Assembly (NCBI GenBank): GCA_046484285.1
Contig: JAWOBP010000134.1
Coordinates: 1-6,127, forward strand
DNA from: CAZHCG01 sp046484285
GTDB lineage: Bacteria; Myxococcota_A; Polyangia; JAAYKL01
Direction: 5' to 3'
Length of the DNA stretch: 6,127 bases
The notes below the pieces were generated by a model that was not told the DNA's origin, made no database searches, and saw only the letters and a program-made list of their open reading frames with translations. Every line of letters begins with the position of its first letter. The stretch's first letter is position 1. Shown one piece after another: positions 1 through 5,881 of this stretch. The position numbers and the translations under genes were made by a program.

Positions 1-142
1 ACAAGGCCTCGGGCGGGCTCTCGAGCGACAGCAGCGGATTGTCCGGATGGTGGTCCGGCTTGAGCATGAACTGGCGGTCGACGATGTTGGAGACCATCGA
101 GTAGACGATCCCCGGCTGATAAATTCTGATTGGATGTCCCAT
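1..142 (-). CDS. REP-associated tyrosine transposase-like protein, N-terminal fragment (runs off the window)
   Basis: Reading the minus strand from ATG at 142-140 gives an open frame of 47 residues to the window edge, beginning MGHPIRIYQPGIVYSMVSN and continuing through IVDRQFMLKPD. The opening pattern (basic-proline-hydrophobic-R-I, then P-G-x-x-Y-x-x-x-x-x-x-x-D-R-x-F) matches the start of RAYT/IS200-like Y1 transposases, whose usual form is PLRI..PG..YHV..R..DRR.F. The family nicks single-stranded DNA at REP hairpins using a HUH motif and one tyrosine; neither lies in the visible part. In the usual YHV position this protein has YSM. No clear Shine-Dalgarno precedes the ATG, so the start is provisional. 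A degenerate REP-like palindrome about 120 bp upstream of the start and a perfect one at 5713-5725 fit a RAYT. The family call rests on about 25 residues and is tentative. Confidence 0.5.
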   Translation of the reverse strand, partial: MGHPIRIYQPGIVYSMVSNIVDRQFMLKPDHHPDNPLLSLESPPEAL

Positions 143-530
143 GCTACCAACATCGGACGATCGGCCCGCTCGGTTGCAAAAAAGTTTGGCCTTGCGCGAA
201 AAACCGCCGGGAACGGAACTTTCCAATCAACTGATTATCTACCCCCGCCGCGCTTCAGCGTGTCTGATACCCGGTCTGCGCGCCCATCGCGACGCCACCC
301 GCCGCGCGCCCTTTCGAAAGCGCCGCTCCGCCTCGTCCCTGTCTCGAAGACGCCCGGGGCTGCCCGCCGGTGCGACTCGGCGCCTCTCAGAAAACCCTAC
401 AGCGCGGATTGCGCGTTTTCCCCCGAGGGACTTGCTGCATCATGGCGAAGAAGGTCGAGCCCACTGCACGTGACCTTGTGAAACTCCGCCAGCAGCGTTT
501 TCTTGTACGCGACCGGTGCCGAGAAAGCGG
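143..530. other. Intergenic stretch without a convincing gene
   Basis: About 390 bases separate the start of the minus-strand transposase-like gene from the bacterioferritin promoter. Overlapping open frames exist in several frames, but they have arginine/proline/serine-rich compositions typical of G+C-rich noncoding DNA and no recognisable motif. The stretch is locally less G+C-rich around 176-245 and 380-425. It contains the REP-like near-palindrome at 260-270 and a possible short ORF at 442-534. It may be old decayed sequence; nothing more can be supported. Confidence 0.5.
259..272. repeat. Degenerate REP-like palindrome
   Basis: The bases CGTGTCTGATACCC contain GTGTC-T-GATAC, a near-palindrome with one unmatched (G:T wobble) position. 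It differs by two bases from GGTGTCTGACACC, the exact complement of the perfect palindrome at 5713-5725. Short GGTGTC/GACACC palindromes are often found with REP-associated transposases, and this copy sits close to the transposase-like gene at the left edge. It is short, so chance resemblance is possible. Confidence 0.35.
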
Positions 531-534
531 TTGA
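442..534 (+). pseudogene. Short ORF, possible remnant of a larger gene
   Basis: ATG at 442 opens a 30-codon frame, MAKKVEPTARDLVKLRQQRF followed by LVRDRCRESG, and stops at TGA 532-534. GAGGGA at 425-430 lies 11 nt upstream as a weak ribosome site. The segment DLVKLRQQRFLV resembles the small beta-strand opening (G-x-x-V-R-x-R-x-x-x-W/Y-x-V) of some SNF2/DISARM-type helicases, so it could be the stump of a truncated gene. The stop codon overlaps the -35 box of the bacterioferritin promoter. The similarity is a motif impression only; it may equally be a chance ORF. Confidence 0.15.
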
Positions 535-559
535 CGTCTCTTTTTTCCACATCTATTCA
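531..559 (+). promoter_or_regulatory. Sigma-70-type promoter for the bacterioferritin gene
   Basis: TTGACG at 531-536 (5 of 6 consensus bases) and TATTCA at 554-559 (4 of 6) are separated by exactly 17 nt, with a T-run in the spacer. Transcription would begin near 566, giving a leader of about 44 nt before the ATG at 610. No clear Fur box or other operator overlaps it. Confidence 0.65.
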
Positions 560-594
560 GCTTGTTCACGCAAAACCCGGTGAGAAGCGCAAGC

Positions 595-601
595 AAGGAG
601 G
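595..601 (+). promoter_or_regulatory. Shine-Dalgarno site fixing the bacterioferritin start
   Basis: AAGGAGG lies 8 nt upstream of the ATG at 610, near-ideal strength and spacing. It excludes the earlier in-frame start at 562, which would add 16 residues unlike any ferritin amino terminus and would begin ahead of the expected transcript start. Confidence 0.8.
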
Positions 602-609
602 GAGTCACC

Positions 610-1149
610 ATGTGGGACAAGAGCAAAAAAGAGAGGACCGAGGCGGTGATCGAGGTGCTCAACGAGGCCAGGAAGATGGAGCTGCACGCGATCGTGCAGT
701 ACATGAACCAGCACTACGCCCTTGACGACATGGACTACGGTGAGCTGGCCGGCAAGGTCAAGCTGATTGCGATAGACGAGATGAAGCACGCCGAGGACTT
801 CGGCGAACGGGTCAAGGATCTGGGCGGCGAGCCGACCACGGAGCGCGCCGCCAAGGTCGAGCCCAACCAGCCGGTCGAGAGGATTTTCGAGTTCGACAGC
901 GACCTGGAGGAGAAGACGGTCGACGAGTACAACCGCTTCGCCGCGATCTGCCGCGAGAACGGGGACAGCATCAGCGCCAAGCTGTTCGAGCGGATCATCG
1001 CCGACGAGCAGGAGCACCTCGACTACTTCGACGACGTCGGCGATCACATCGAGAAGCTCAAAGAGGCCTTCCTCGCCCGCAAGGCCGGAACCTCGCTCGA
1101 CACCGGCTGCGACTCGCTGGGATTCGTCTCCTCGGGCGACAAAGAGTAG
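610..1149 (+). CDS. bfr: Bacterioferritin (haem-type ferritin, iron storage)
   Basis: This 179-residue protein should assemble into the 24-subunit cytoplasmic shell that oxidises Fe(II) and stores it as a ferric mineral. Every ligand of the di-iron ferroxidase centre is present: E24 in the first helix (MELHAIVQY), E57 and H60 in IDEMKHAED, E106 in VDEYNRF, and E133 with H136 in ADEQEHLDY. M58, directly after E57, occupies the position of the methionine that binds haem between subunits in Escherichia coli Bfr (Met52). The four-helix core runs from about residue 8 to 157. The protein is about 20 residues longer than the usual 155-160, because of a tail from about 158 to 179 rich in Gly, Ser and Asp with one Cys (DTGCDSLGFVSSGDKE). 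It has its own promoter and appears monocistronic: it is followed at once by a dead transposase, and no bacterioferritin-associated ferredoxin gene is visible. Confidence 0.93.
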   Translation: MWDKSKKERTEAVIEVLNEARKMELHAIVQYMNQHYALDDMDYGELAGKVKLIAIDEMKHAEDFGERVKDLGGEPTTERAAKVEPNQPVERIFEFDSDLEEKTVDEYNRFAAICRENGDSISAKLFERIIADEQEHLDYFDDVGDHIEKLKEAFLARKAGTSLDTGCDSLGFVSSGDKE

Positions 1150-1152
1150 CTT

Positions 1153-1575
1153 TTCTGCGTCGATATCGACCACGCCGAGCTCACCGACGCCACCGGCGGA
1201 GAGACGTTCAAACTCTTCGCTCTTCGTCCCGGCGAAATCGCTGCCGGCGATCGCGGGTATGCCCATCGCGCGGGGCTGCGTGGCATCGACGAAAGAAATA
1301 CCGCCGCTGGCGCGCAGCTTCATGTACTCCAAGCTGCTCGCCGCGCTGCTCCTCGAGGACTTGTCCGAACGCTTCCTCGCTATTTCCCCCTGGGGATACC
1401 GACTGGCGCAAGCGGCCGCCCTCGTTGTGGCGCATCCAGCGCGCTCTGCTCGACGGCATTCGCTACGCGACCGTCGGCCCGGCCAGTGTCCGCGACTGGC
1501 TCGACCACACAGGCAGCCTTCATCGCCACTTCTTCGACGCTCCACGTCGTCGGGAGATGCAGCAGGCAGAGGTCT
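1153..1575 (+). pseudogene. IS4-family transposase remnant, frameshifted and internally deleted
   Basis: Conserved transposase blocks appear in order but in three frames. From 1153 the frame reads DHAELTDATGGETFKLFALR and then AAGDRGYAHR, the region around the second catalytic aspartate (GAT at 1249-1251) of IS4-type DDE enzymes. From about 1285, in a second frame, comes LARSFMYSKLLAALLLEDL followed by ISPWGYRL, the typical block after the catalytic glutamate helix. From about 1405, in a third frame, comes RPPSLWRIQRALLDGIRYA, then VRDWL and APRRREMQQA, the family's carboxyl end. The intervening Y-R-E motif segment, roughly 100 or more residues, is missing, as are the first aspartate and the amino-terminal half. 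No inverted-repeat ends were found. It begins 3 bases after the bacterioferritin stop, in that gene's frame. The element is inactive. Confidence 0.8.
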
Positions 1576-1817
1576 GCGGGGCGGCCTTGCCGCTCTCGTT
1601 GGGTTGGCGCGGATGGGATAGTGGCCTCGGTACAGCCGACAACGAGAACGTGGGCGACGACGAGGTGCCGGTCATGTGAGCGCCCCGGTTCTGGTTCGGG
1701 CCGGGCGCGCCATCGCGAGCATCACCACCGGCCGAGAGTCGACTCGCATCTCCATCCCGAGCATTTGGCGGGCGGCTCGCGGCTATGATATCTTGAATTT
1801 CGAGCGGACGATTACAA
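1576..1817. other. Leader region between transposase remnant and operon
   Basis: No gene is supported here. The last open frame of the transposase remnant runs on to TGA at 1677-1679 without family resemblance. A 10-bp perfect palindrome, GAGTCGACTC (1736-1745), lies about 30 bp ahead of the possible promoter boxes; it could be an operator or chance. The 60 bases before the methyltransferase start are distinctly more A+T-rich than the surroundings, as expected for a promoter region. Confidence 0.45.
1765..1794 (+). promoter_or_regulatory. Tentative promoter for the three-gene operon
   Basis: TTGGCG (1765-1770, 4 of 6 bases) is followed after 18 nt by TATCTT (1789-1794, 4 of 6). An alternative -10, TATGAT (1784-1789), matches better but would need a -35 near 1761 with little resemblance to consensus. 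This is the only A+T-rich spot close ahead of the operon. Neither pairing is strong. Confidence 0.3.
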
Positions 1818-2606
1818 ATGGACCAGCGTATTTTCCGCTACTATTCCGATCTCACCAAGCACTATCGGCGCTACGGCGGCGATCTGGGCTTTCACTACGG
1901 CGTGTGGGACGAGGGGATGAGCTCGCTTGGCCAAGCCCTGGTGCGCGCCAACGAGCTGCTGCTCGAGGATCTGGAGATCGGAGCCGAGGGCCGCGTGCTG
2001 GACATGGGCTGCGGGATCGGCTCGTTCGCGGTCCGGTGCGCGCGGCGGTACGGCTGTCGGGTGGTCGGCGTCAACAGCTGCGTCGACCACCTGCGTACCG
2101 CCCGGCGCCTGGCCAAACAGGAGACGGTCTGCTACGCGCCGGACACGCGGGCCTACCTCGCGGCGGTGCGGCGCCTGTTGAGACCGGGCGGCCGCTGGCG
2201 CGCAATCGCGTTCTCGGTGCGCGAAGGAGCGCTGGAGGGGCTCGACGCGGAGCTGTACCGGCGCGTGCTGGCCGGCTTCATATTGCCTCCGCTGGCTCCG
2301 GCCTCGGAGATGCTGGACGCGTTGCGCGAGGCCGGCTTCGAGGACTGCAGCGCCGAGGACGTGACGTCGCATACCGATCGCACCTCCCGCCATATCGTAC
2401 GGCTTTGCCGCATTTTGCTGGCGCCGATCAGGCTGCGGCTCGACTGGCTGGTCTTTCGCGAAGGCTCGGTCTCGCGCAGCAACCACTGCGGGCACTTCGA
2501 CGCGGGAGACGCCTACAGCCGCGGCCTGCTGCGGCGCAGCATGCGACACCAGCTCTACCGGGCGCGCCGGCCTGACGGCGGCGCCGGCGGAGAACCCGAG
2601 CCGTGA
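1818..2606 (+). CDS. Class I SAM-dependent methyltransferase, apparently with an internal in-frame deletion
   Basis: The 262-residue product shows the SAM-binding motif I, VLDMGCGIGSFAVRCA, at about 60-75, followed by a second strand VVGVNS at 82-87. The amino end (YYSDLTKHYRRYGGDLGFHYGVWDEG) resembles small-molecule C/O-methyltransferases of the UbiE, tocopherol-methyltransferase and cyclopropane-synthase-like group. LLRPGGRW at about 120-127 is the usual motif ahead of strand 5. The stretch between ARRLAKQ (95-101) and ETVCYAPDTRAYL (102-114) is too short: relatives have about 35-40 more residues there, covering strands 3 and 4 and the acidic motif that contacts SAM's adenine, so activity is doubtful. 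Start at ATG 1818, with only a weak GAGCGGA site (1802-1808). It is the first gene of the operon and its TGA overlaps the next start. The substrate is unknown; the neighbours hint at a lipid or isoprenoid. Confidence 0.75.
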   Translation: MDQRIFRYYSDLTKHYRRYGGDLGFHYGVWDEGMSSLGQALVRANELLLEDLEIGAEGRVLDMGCGIGSFAVRCARRYGCRVVGVNSCVDHLRTARRLAKQETVCYAPDTRAYLAAVRRLLRPGGRWRAIAFSVREGALEGLDAELYRRVLAGFILPPLAPASEMLDALREAGFEDCSAEDVTSHTDRTSRHIVRLCRILLAPIRLRLDWLVFREGSVSRSNHCGHFDAGDAYSRGLLRRSMRHQLYRARRPDGGAGGEPEP

Positions 2607-4393
2607 TCCGGCGAGCCGTGCCCCCGATCGTCCTCTTCCTCGTCTGCGCCGGGATCTACTCGGTGGGAGGACGCAGCTCCGGCAGCGGCGACACCGCGCC
2701 GACCCGGATGCTGCCGTTCAGCCTGATCGAGGAAGGAGACTTCGACCTCGACGAGTTCCCCGCGCTGTACGGCGAGCGCGCTCGCAGCACCTACCCGACG
2801 ATGGCAGGCCTGCCCTACTACCTCCGCGAGCGGGACGGCCACTACTACTCGGCCTACACCCCCGCTCCCGCGGTGCTCGCCGTGCCGATCTACCTGGTCG
2901 CCGTGATCGCCGGTTTCGATGCGGGATCGACCGAGGATGTGGCACTGCTCGAGAGGCTGGCCGCGGCCTTGATCTGCGCGCTGTCGGTGGCGCTGCTCTA
3001 CCTCGCGGCGCGCCAGCGCGCCTCGCTCGGCTGGTCGCTGGTGGTGGCGCTGACCTACGGCCTGGCGACGAGCACCTACTCGACCAGCAGCCAGGCGCTG
3101 TGGCAGCACGGGCCCAGCCAGCTGTTCCTCGCCGCGATGCTACTGTTCCTCGCCCGCGCGGAGCGCGACGACCGCTACATCCCGGCCGCCTCTGCCGCGC
3201 TGTCCTGCGCGGTGGCGATGCGATCGACCAACCTGCTGCTGGGACTGCCGCTGGGAATCTGGCTGCTGGTGCGCCACCGCCGCCGCTGGATGAGCGCGAC
3301 TCTCGCCTTTCTTCCGCCGGTGGGGCTGCTGGTCGCGTACTACCTGGTCGTGTTCGGCTCGCTGGGTCCCTCGGGCGAGGCGATCGAGATGGGACCGCTG
3401 TCCGGCTTTGGCCAGGTGCCGCTGCACGAAGGTCTGTACGGCGTGCTGTTCGGTCCGGCGCGGGGCCTGTTCTTCTACTCCCCGGTGCTGCTCTTCTCCC
3501 TACCTGGCGCGGTGCTGGCCGCGCGCCGCGGAGACTGGTCGATCCCGACTTTGGTCGGCGGCGCGGCGCTGGTGACGCTGCTGGTCGGCAAGTGGTTCGT
3601 CTGGTGGGGCGGACACTGCTTCGGCTCGCGGCTGCTGGCCGACATCGCCCCGCTGCTCTCGTTCGCGCTGCTGCCGGTGGGCGCCGTGCTGAAAGAGCGC
3701 CGCTGGCTGGCCGCGCTGTTCGGCATCCTGCTGTTGTACTCGGTCGCCGTGCAGGCGCTGGGCGCCTGGCGCTACGACGGACGGTTCGACGCCTATGCCA
3801 AGACCGATCTCTGCTACGCCAACATGCTGCGCTCGGGCGGCGGTCCGATCGCCTTCTATGCGATCGACCTGGCGCGGGAGCTGGAGCTGACCGACAGGCC
3901 GCTGGACGATCTGGGACCGCCTCCGGCGAGACCCTGGCGCGACGAGAACGGAAGGCGCCGTCCTCCGGTGGGGGGCGGGCGGTCGGGACGCCGGCTCGCC
4001 GTGGCGCTGATGGAGGCGCCGATCGCCGATGACCCGAATCGACCCGAAATCGAGATCGAGACCGACGACGACAGCTACCGTCCGGACGAACGGATCGGGC
4101 TGCGGATCGAGACCCGCAACCCGGCGCGCCCGCACACGATGAACGCCTTCGTGCTGATGCGCGGGCCCCGCGGCGAGCCGGAAAACTACTGGCGAGACGG
4201 TTTCGAGCGGGTCGCCGGTCGCTGGCCGATGCCGTGGACCCAGAACTCGCCTTTGCCCCACGACGTCGAGGTGAAGCTCGGCTTCCGGCTGGACGGCAGA
4301 CCGCCGGGCGTGTACGAGATCTGTTTCGTTCTCACTGATACGTTTGCCACTCGCGTCGAGGGGCGATCCTGCAAGGAGATCGACTTGCAATGA
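2603..4393 (+). CDS. Multi-spanning GT-C-like membrane protein with C-terminal soluble domain, putative glycosyltransferase
   Basis: The 596-residue protein begins with GTG in a GTGA overlap with the methyltransferase stop; GGAG at 2589-2592 is the ribosome site. A first membrane segment (about 6-22) is followed by a hydrophilic loop with GSGDTAPTRMLPFSLIEEGD (28-47), whose Asp30 sits where GT-C enzymes carry their catalytic acidic residue. About nine more hydrophobic segments lie between 88 and 390, including GLFFYSPVLLFSLPG (288-302) and FVWWGGHCFGSRLLADI (332-348), a pattern recurring in uncharacterised GT39-like bacterial proteins. GT-C enzymes move sugars from polyprenyl-phosphate donors to lipids or proteins on the outer face of the inner membrane. 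A hydrophilic, proline/arginine-rich linker (about 430-470) leads to a beta-rich domain (about 480-596) opening DDDSYRPDERIGLRIETRNP, like extracytoplasmic Ig-type domains. Donor and acceptor are unknown, and enzymatic activity is inferred. Confidence 0.65.
   Translation: MIRRAVPPIVLFLVCAGIYSVGGRSSGSGDTAPTRMLPFSLIEEGDFDLDEFPALYGERARSTYPTMAGLPYYLRERDGHYYSAYTPAPAVLAVPIYLVAVIAGFDAGSTEDVALLERLAAALICALSVALLYLAARQRASLGWSLVVALTYGLATSTYSTSSQALWQHGPSQLFLAAMLLFLARAERDDRYIPAASAALSCAVAMRSTNLLLGLPLGIWLLVRHRRRWMSATLAFLPPVGLLVAYYLVVFGSLGPSGEAIEMGPLSGFGQVPLHEGLYGVLFGPARGLFFYSPVLLFSLPGAVLAARRGDWSIPTLVGGAALVTLLVGKWFVWWGGHCFGSRLLADIAPLLSFALLPVGAVLKERRWLAALFGILLLYSVAVQALGAWRYDGRFDAYAKTDLCYANMLRSGGGPIAFYAIDLARELELTDRPLDDLGPPPARPWRDENGRRRPPVGGGRSGRRLAVALMEAPIADDPNRPEIEIETDDDSYRPDERIGLRIETRNPARPHTMNAFVLMRGPRGEPENYWRDGFERVAGRWPMPWTQNSPLPHDVEVKLGFRLDGRPPGVYEICFVLTDTFATRVEGRSCKEIDLQ
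4373..4378 (+). promoter_or_regulatory. Shine-Dalgarno site for the third operon gene
   Basis: AAGGAG lies inside the end of the preceding gene, 11 nt before the ATG at 4390. It supports that start and shows that the gene can load ribosomes itself despite the ATGA overlap. Confidence 0.6.
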
Positions 4394-5457
4394 AGGTACG
4401 CGGCCGGCAGCAACGCGACTACGGGCGGCGCCTGGCGCTGAACACCGCCGCGATCGTGGCCGTGCTGGCCGCGGCGTCTTTCCTCGGGCTGTACCTGCTC
4501 GGCGAAAGGTCTCCCCTGCCCCCGCCCGCTGACGATCCGCTGGGCATGGCCGAGCGCTGTCCCTGGTACGACTCGGAGAAGCTCTCCTTGCAGTGGACCG
4601 TCTATTTGGTTACCGGCGACGGGACGCTGATCTACGTCGGTTTCGCCGGCAGGCTGTTCGGCCCGGACGGAGAGCCGTTCTCCGGCGTGAACCTGGTCGT
4701 GATTCGCGACGGCGTCCGGCGCATCGACCGCTGGGTGCGCTTTCCGCCGGAGCGCTTCGAGCTGGAAGCGCGCGATCTCGTCGCCAGGCTGGATCGGAAC
4801 CGAATCGTCAAGCGCGAGCGGGAGGGACGGACGATTTACGATTTGCAGGTACGGATTCCGCCCGGCGAGGACGGCGAACGGATCAGCGTAGACGCCGAGT
4901 TGAAACGTCGCGTCGGAGACTGCGATCCCGACGGTACGGCTCTGATCTCGCGCCGCGAGAACGGCAACTACTTCGAGTACGCCGTGCCGGTGCTCGACGC
5001 CGGGCTGTCCGGAACGCTGGAGATCGGCGGCGAGCGGACTCGGCTGGAGGGCCGCGGCTACCTGGAGTCGATCCGCTGGCTGCGCTCGCCGATGGAGCGG
5101 CCGGCGCGCTGGTACTGGGGCTATCTTCACGCCGGCGATCTCTCGCTGCTGGTCTTCCACCCGGACTACCCCGGGGCCCGCGACCTGGTGCTGATCGCCG
5201 GCGGCGGACGCTGCGCCGAGGTCGTCGCTGACGCCGGGATCGAGGTGCAGCCGCCGCGCCCGGACGAGATGCGCGCGGTGCTGACCGGAGTCGATCCGGG
5301 ACCGGAGTTCCGGCTCGAGGTCGACGCCCGGGCGCGACGCGAGCTGGGCTTTCCGATCTTTCTGGCGCCCTACGAGCTGGAGATCGAGCGCAGCGGGCGG
5401 AAGCGGACCCACGACGGAACCATGGTCTTCGAGCTCGGCGAGTGGCGCTCCTTCTGA
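4390..5457 (+). CDS. Membrane-anchored protein, possibly CrtC/AttH lipocalin-like
   Basis: This 355-residue protein starts in an ATGA overlap with the preceding stop. A basic amino end (KVRGRQQRDYGRR) and one hydrophobic segment at about 17-37 (LNTAAIVAVLAAASFLGLYL) indicate an N-in anchor with the rest in the periplasm. The soluble part is beta-rich. LSLQWTVYLVTGDGTLIYVG (65-84) and, later, GRGYLESIRW (221-230) followed by ARWYWGYLHAGDLSLLVF (239-256) recall the paired lipocalin-like domains of the CrtC/AttH family, where a GxGYxxxxW segment precedes a W-x-W-G strand. CrtC hydrates carotenoid end groups, but residue-level similarity is weak, so no reaction is assigned. It may bind or modify a hydrophobic product of the two upstream enzymes. 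Cys57, Cys178 and Cys275 could be involved in disulphides. An uncharacterised anchored protein is the safe call. Confidence 0.5.
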   Translation: MKVRGRQQRDYGRRLALNTAAIVAVLAAASFLGLYLLGERSPLPPPADDPLGMAERCPWYDSEKLSLQWTVYLVTGDGTLIYVGFAGRLFGPDGEPFSGVNLVVIRDGVRRIDRWVRFPPERFELEARDLVARLDRNRIVKREREGRTIYDLQVRIPPGEDGERISVDAELKRRVGDCDPDGTALISRRENGNYFEYAVPVLDAGLSGTLEIGGERTRLEGRGYLESIRWLRSPMERPARWYWGYLHAGDLSLLVFHPDYPGARDLVLIAGGGRCAEVVADAGIEVQPPRPDEMRAVLTGVDPGPEFRLEVDARARRELGFPIFLAPYELEIERSGRKRTHDGTMVFELGEWRSF

Positions 5458-5481
5458 CGGCGGATCGCAAACGGTGCCGGA

Positions 5482-5499
5482 GAGCCTCGTCTTCGGCTC
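5482..5499 (+). terminator. Weak hairpin after the operon
   Basis: GAGCC (5482-5486) and GGCTC (5495-5499) can pair around an 8-nt loop 25 bases after the operon stop. There is no T-run and the stem is only 5 bp, so intrinsic termination here is doubtful. The inverted repeats of the neighbouring MITE could supply a much longer hairpin. Confidence 0.2.
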
Positions 5500-5509
5500 G
5501 GAGATGGCG

Positions 5510-5541
5510 ACTAGTGCCTCGTCAACCCGACGATTTCGGGT
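5510..5541 (+). repeat. Left terminal inverted repeat of the MITE
   Basis: The 32 bases match the complement of 5645-5676 at 29 positions; the outer 19 are identical and the three mismatches are internal. The outermost ACTAGT is itself palindromic, so the exact tip is ambiguous between 5510 and 5514. Confidence 0.85.
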
Positions 5542-5644
5542 ACGGGGCGAGAGATCATCGGCGAGGCCAAGGAACGACGACGAAGGACTGGCGGTGCCAA
5601 TTCGAGGAGGAGTGACGCAGGGATCGTCGATGAGGGCCGGCCCG

Positions 5645-5676
5645 ACCCGATATTGTGGGGTTGACGAGGCACTAGT
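5645..5676 (-). repeat. Right terminal inverted repeat of the MITE
   Basis: This is the counterpart of 5510-5541. The segment ending in GACGAGGCACTAGT shows the same outer 19 bases in inverted orientation. Confidence 0.85.
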
Positions 5677-5712
5677 AGCACGTCCACGCTTCAAGATCGG
5701 GTCTCAAGCTCG

Positions 5713-5725
5713 GGTGTCAGACACC
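5713..5725. repeat. REP-like perfect palindrome GGTGTCAGACACC
   Basis: Two 6-base arms, GGTGTC and GACACC, flank a single A. Such palindromes are commonly dispersed in genomes that carry RAYT transposases. A degenerate relative lies at 259-272 next to the RAYT-like fragment at the left edge of this window. Confidence 0.55.
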
Positions 5726-5881
5726 AAGAACAAACAGCGGCGGTGTTCGCCGGCCGAAGCACATCCGGCCGGGCTGCTGCCTGACATTTCGGCTGTCCGC
5801 GCCCCGAATCGGTCGCCTGCGGCCGATTCTCGCGCCGGCTCGCCCCCCGAGCTCGTCCGTTTTCTGCTGGAAATCCGGCTT

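Larger units (their letters stand above)
5510..5676. mobile_element. MITE-like element with IS630-type target signature
   Basis: ACTAGTGCCTCGTCAACCC at 5510-5528 is repeated perfectly inverted at 5658-5676. The match extends to 32 bp (5510-5541 against 5645-5676) with 29 identities. Taking GTGCC...GGCAC as the ends, the element is 159 bp (5514-5672) with TA at 5512-5513 and 5673-5674, and the restored empty site reads CTAG. Known IS630-family elements duplicate TA and IS630 itself prefers CTAG, so this is probably a non-autonomous relative. The interior of about 100 bp encodes nothing recognisable. It inserted between the operon and the convergent gene and may act as a bidirectional terminator-like hairpin. 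Confidence 0.75.

Noticed and set aside
1159..1170. Perfect 12-bp palindrome GTCGATATCGAC just after the bacterioferritin stop
   Set aside because: No T-run follows and it lies within transposase-coding remnant sequence, so neither terminator nor operator can be argued.
553..1545. Long minus-strand open frame opposite bacterioferritin and the IS remnant
   Set aside because: It is antisense to a clear ferritin and crosses the transposase remnant. It has low-complexity valine/leucine/arginine composition and no motif; a shadow of G+C-rich codon use.
1619..1676. Loose resemblance of TAGTGGCCTCGG...GACGAGGTGCC to the MITE ends
   Set aside because: The match is short and gapped, without TA duplication or a consistent inverted pair; not enough to call a second copy.
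1765..1781. Possible sigma-54 promoter (GG-N10-GC spacing)
   Set aside because: Only the invariant dinucleotides fit; the rest departs from TGGCAC/TTGCA, and such spacing is common in G+C-rich DNA.
1676..2575. Overlapping 299-codon plus-strand frame over the methyltransferase
   Set aside because: The alternative frame carries the SAM-binding motif and coupled stop/start. This one is arginine/glycine-rich without motifs.
4186..5694. 502-codon minus-strand open frame opposite the end of the operon
   Set aside because: It mirrors two well-supported plus-strand genes and runs into the MITE. Its arginine/glutamine/proline-rich composition is typical of an antisense shadow.
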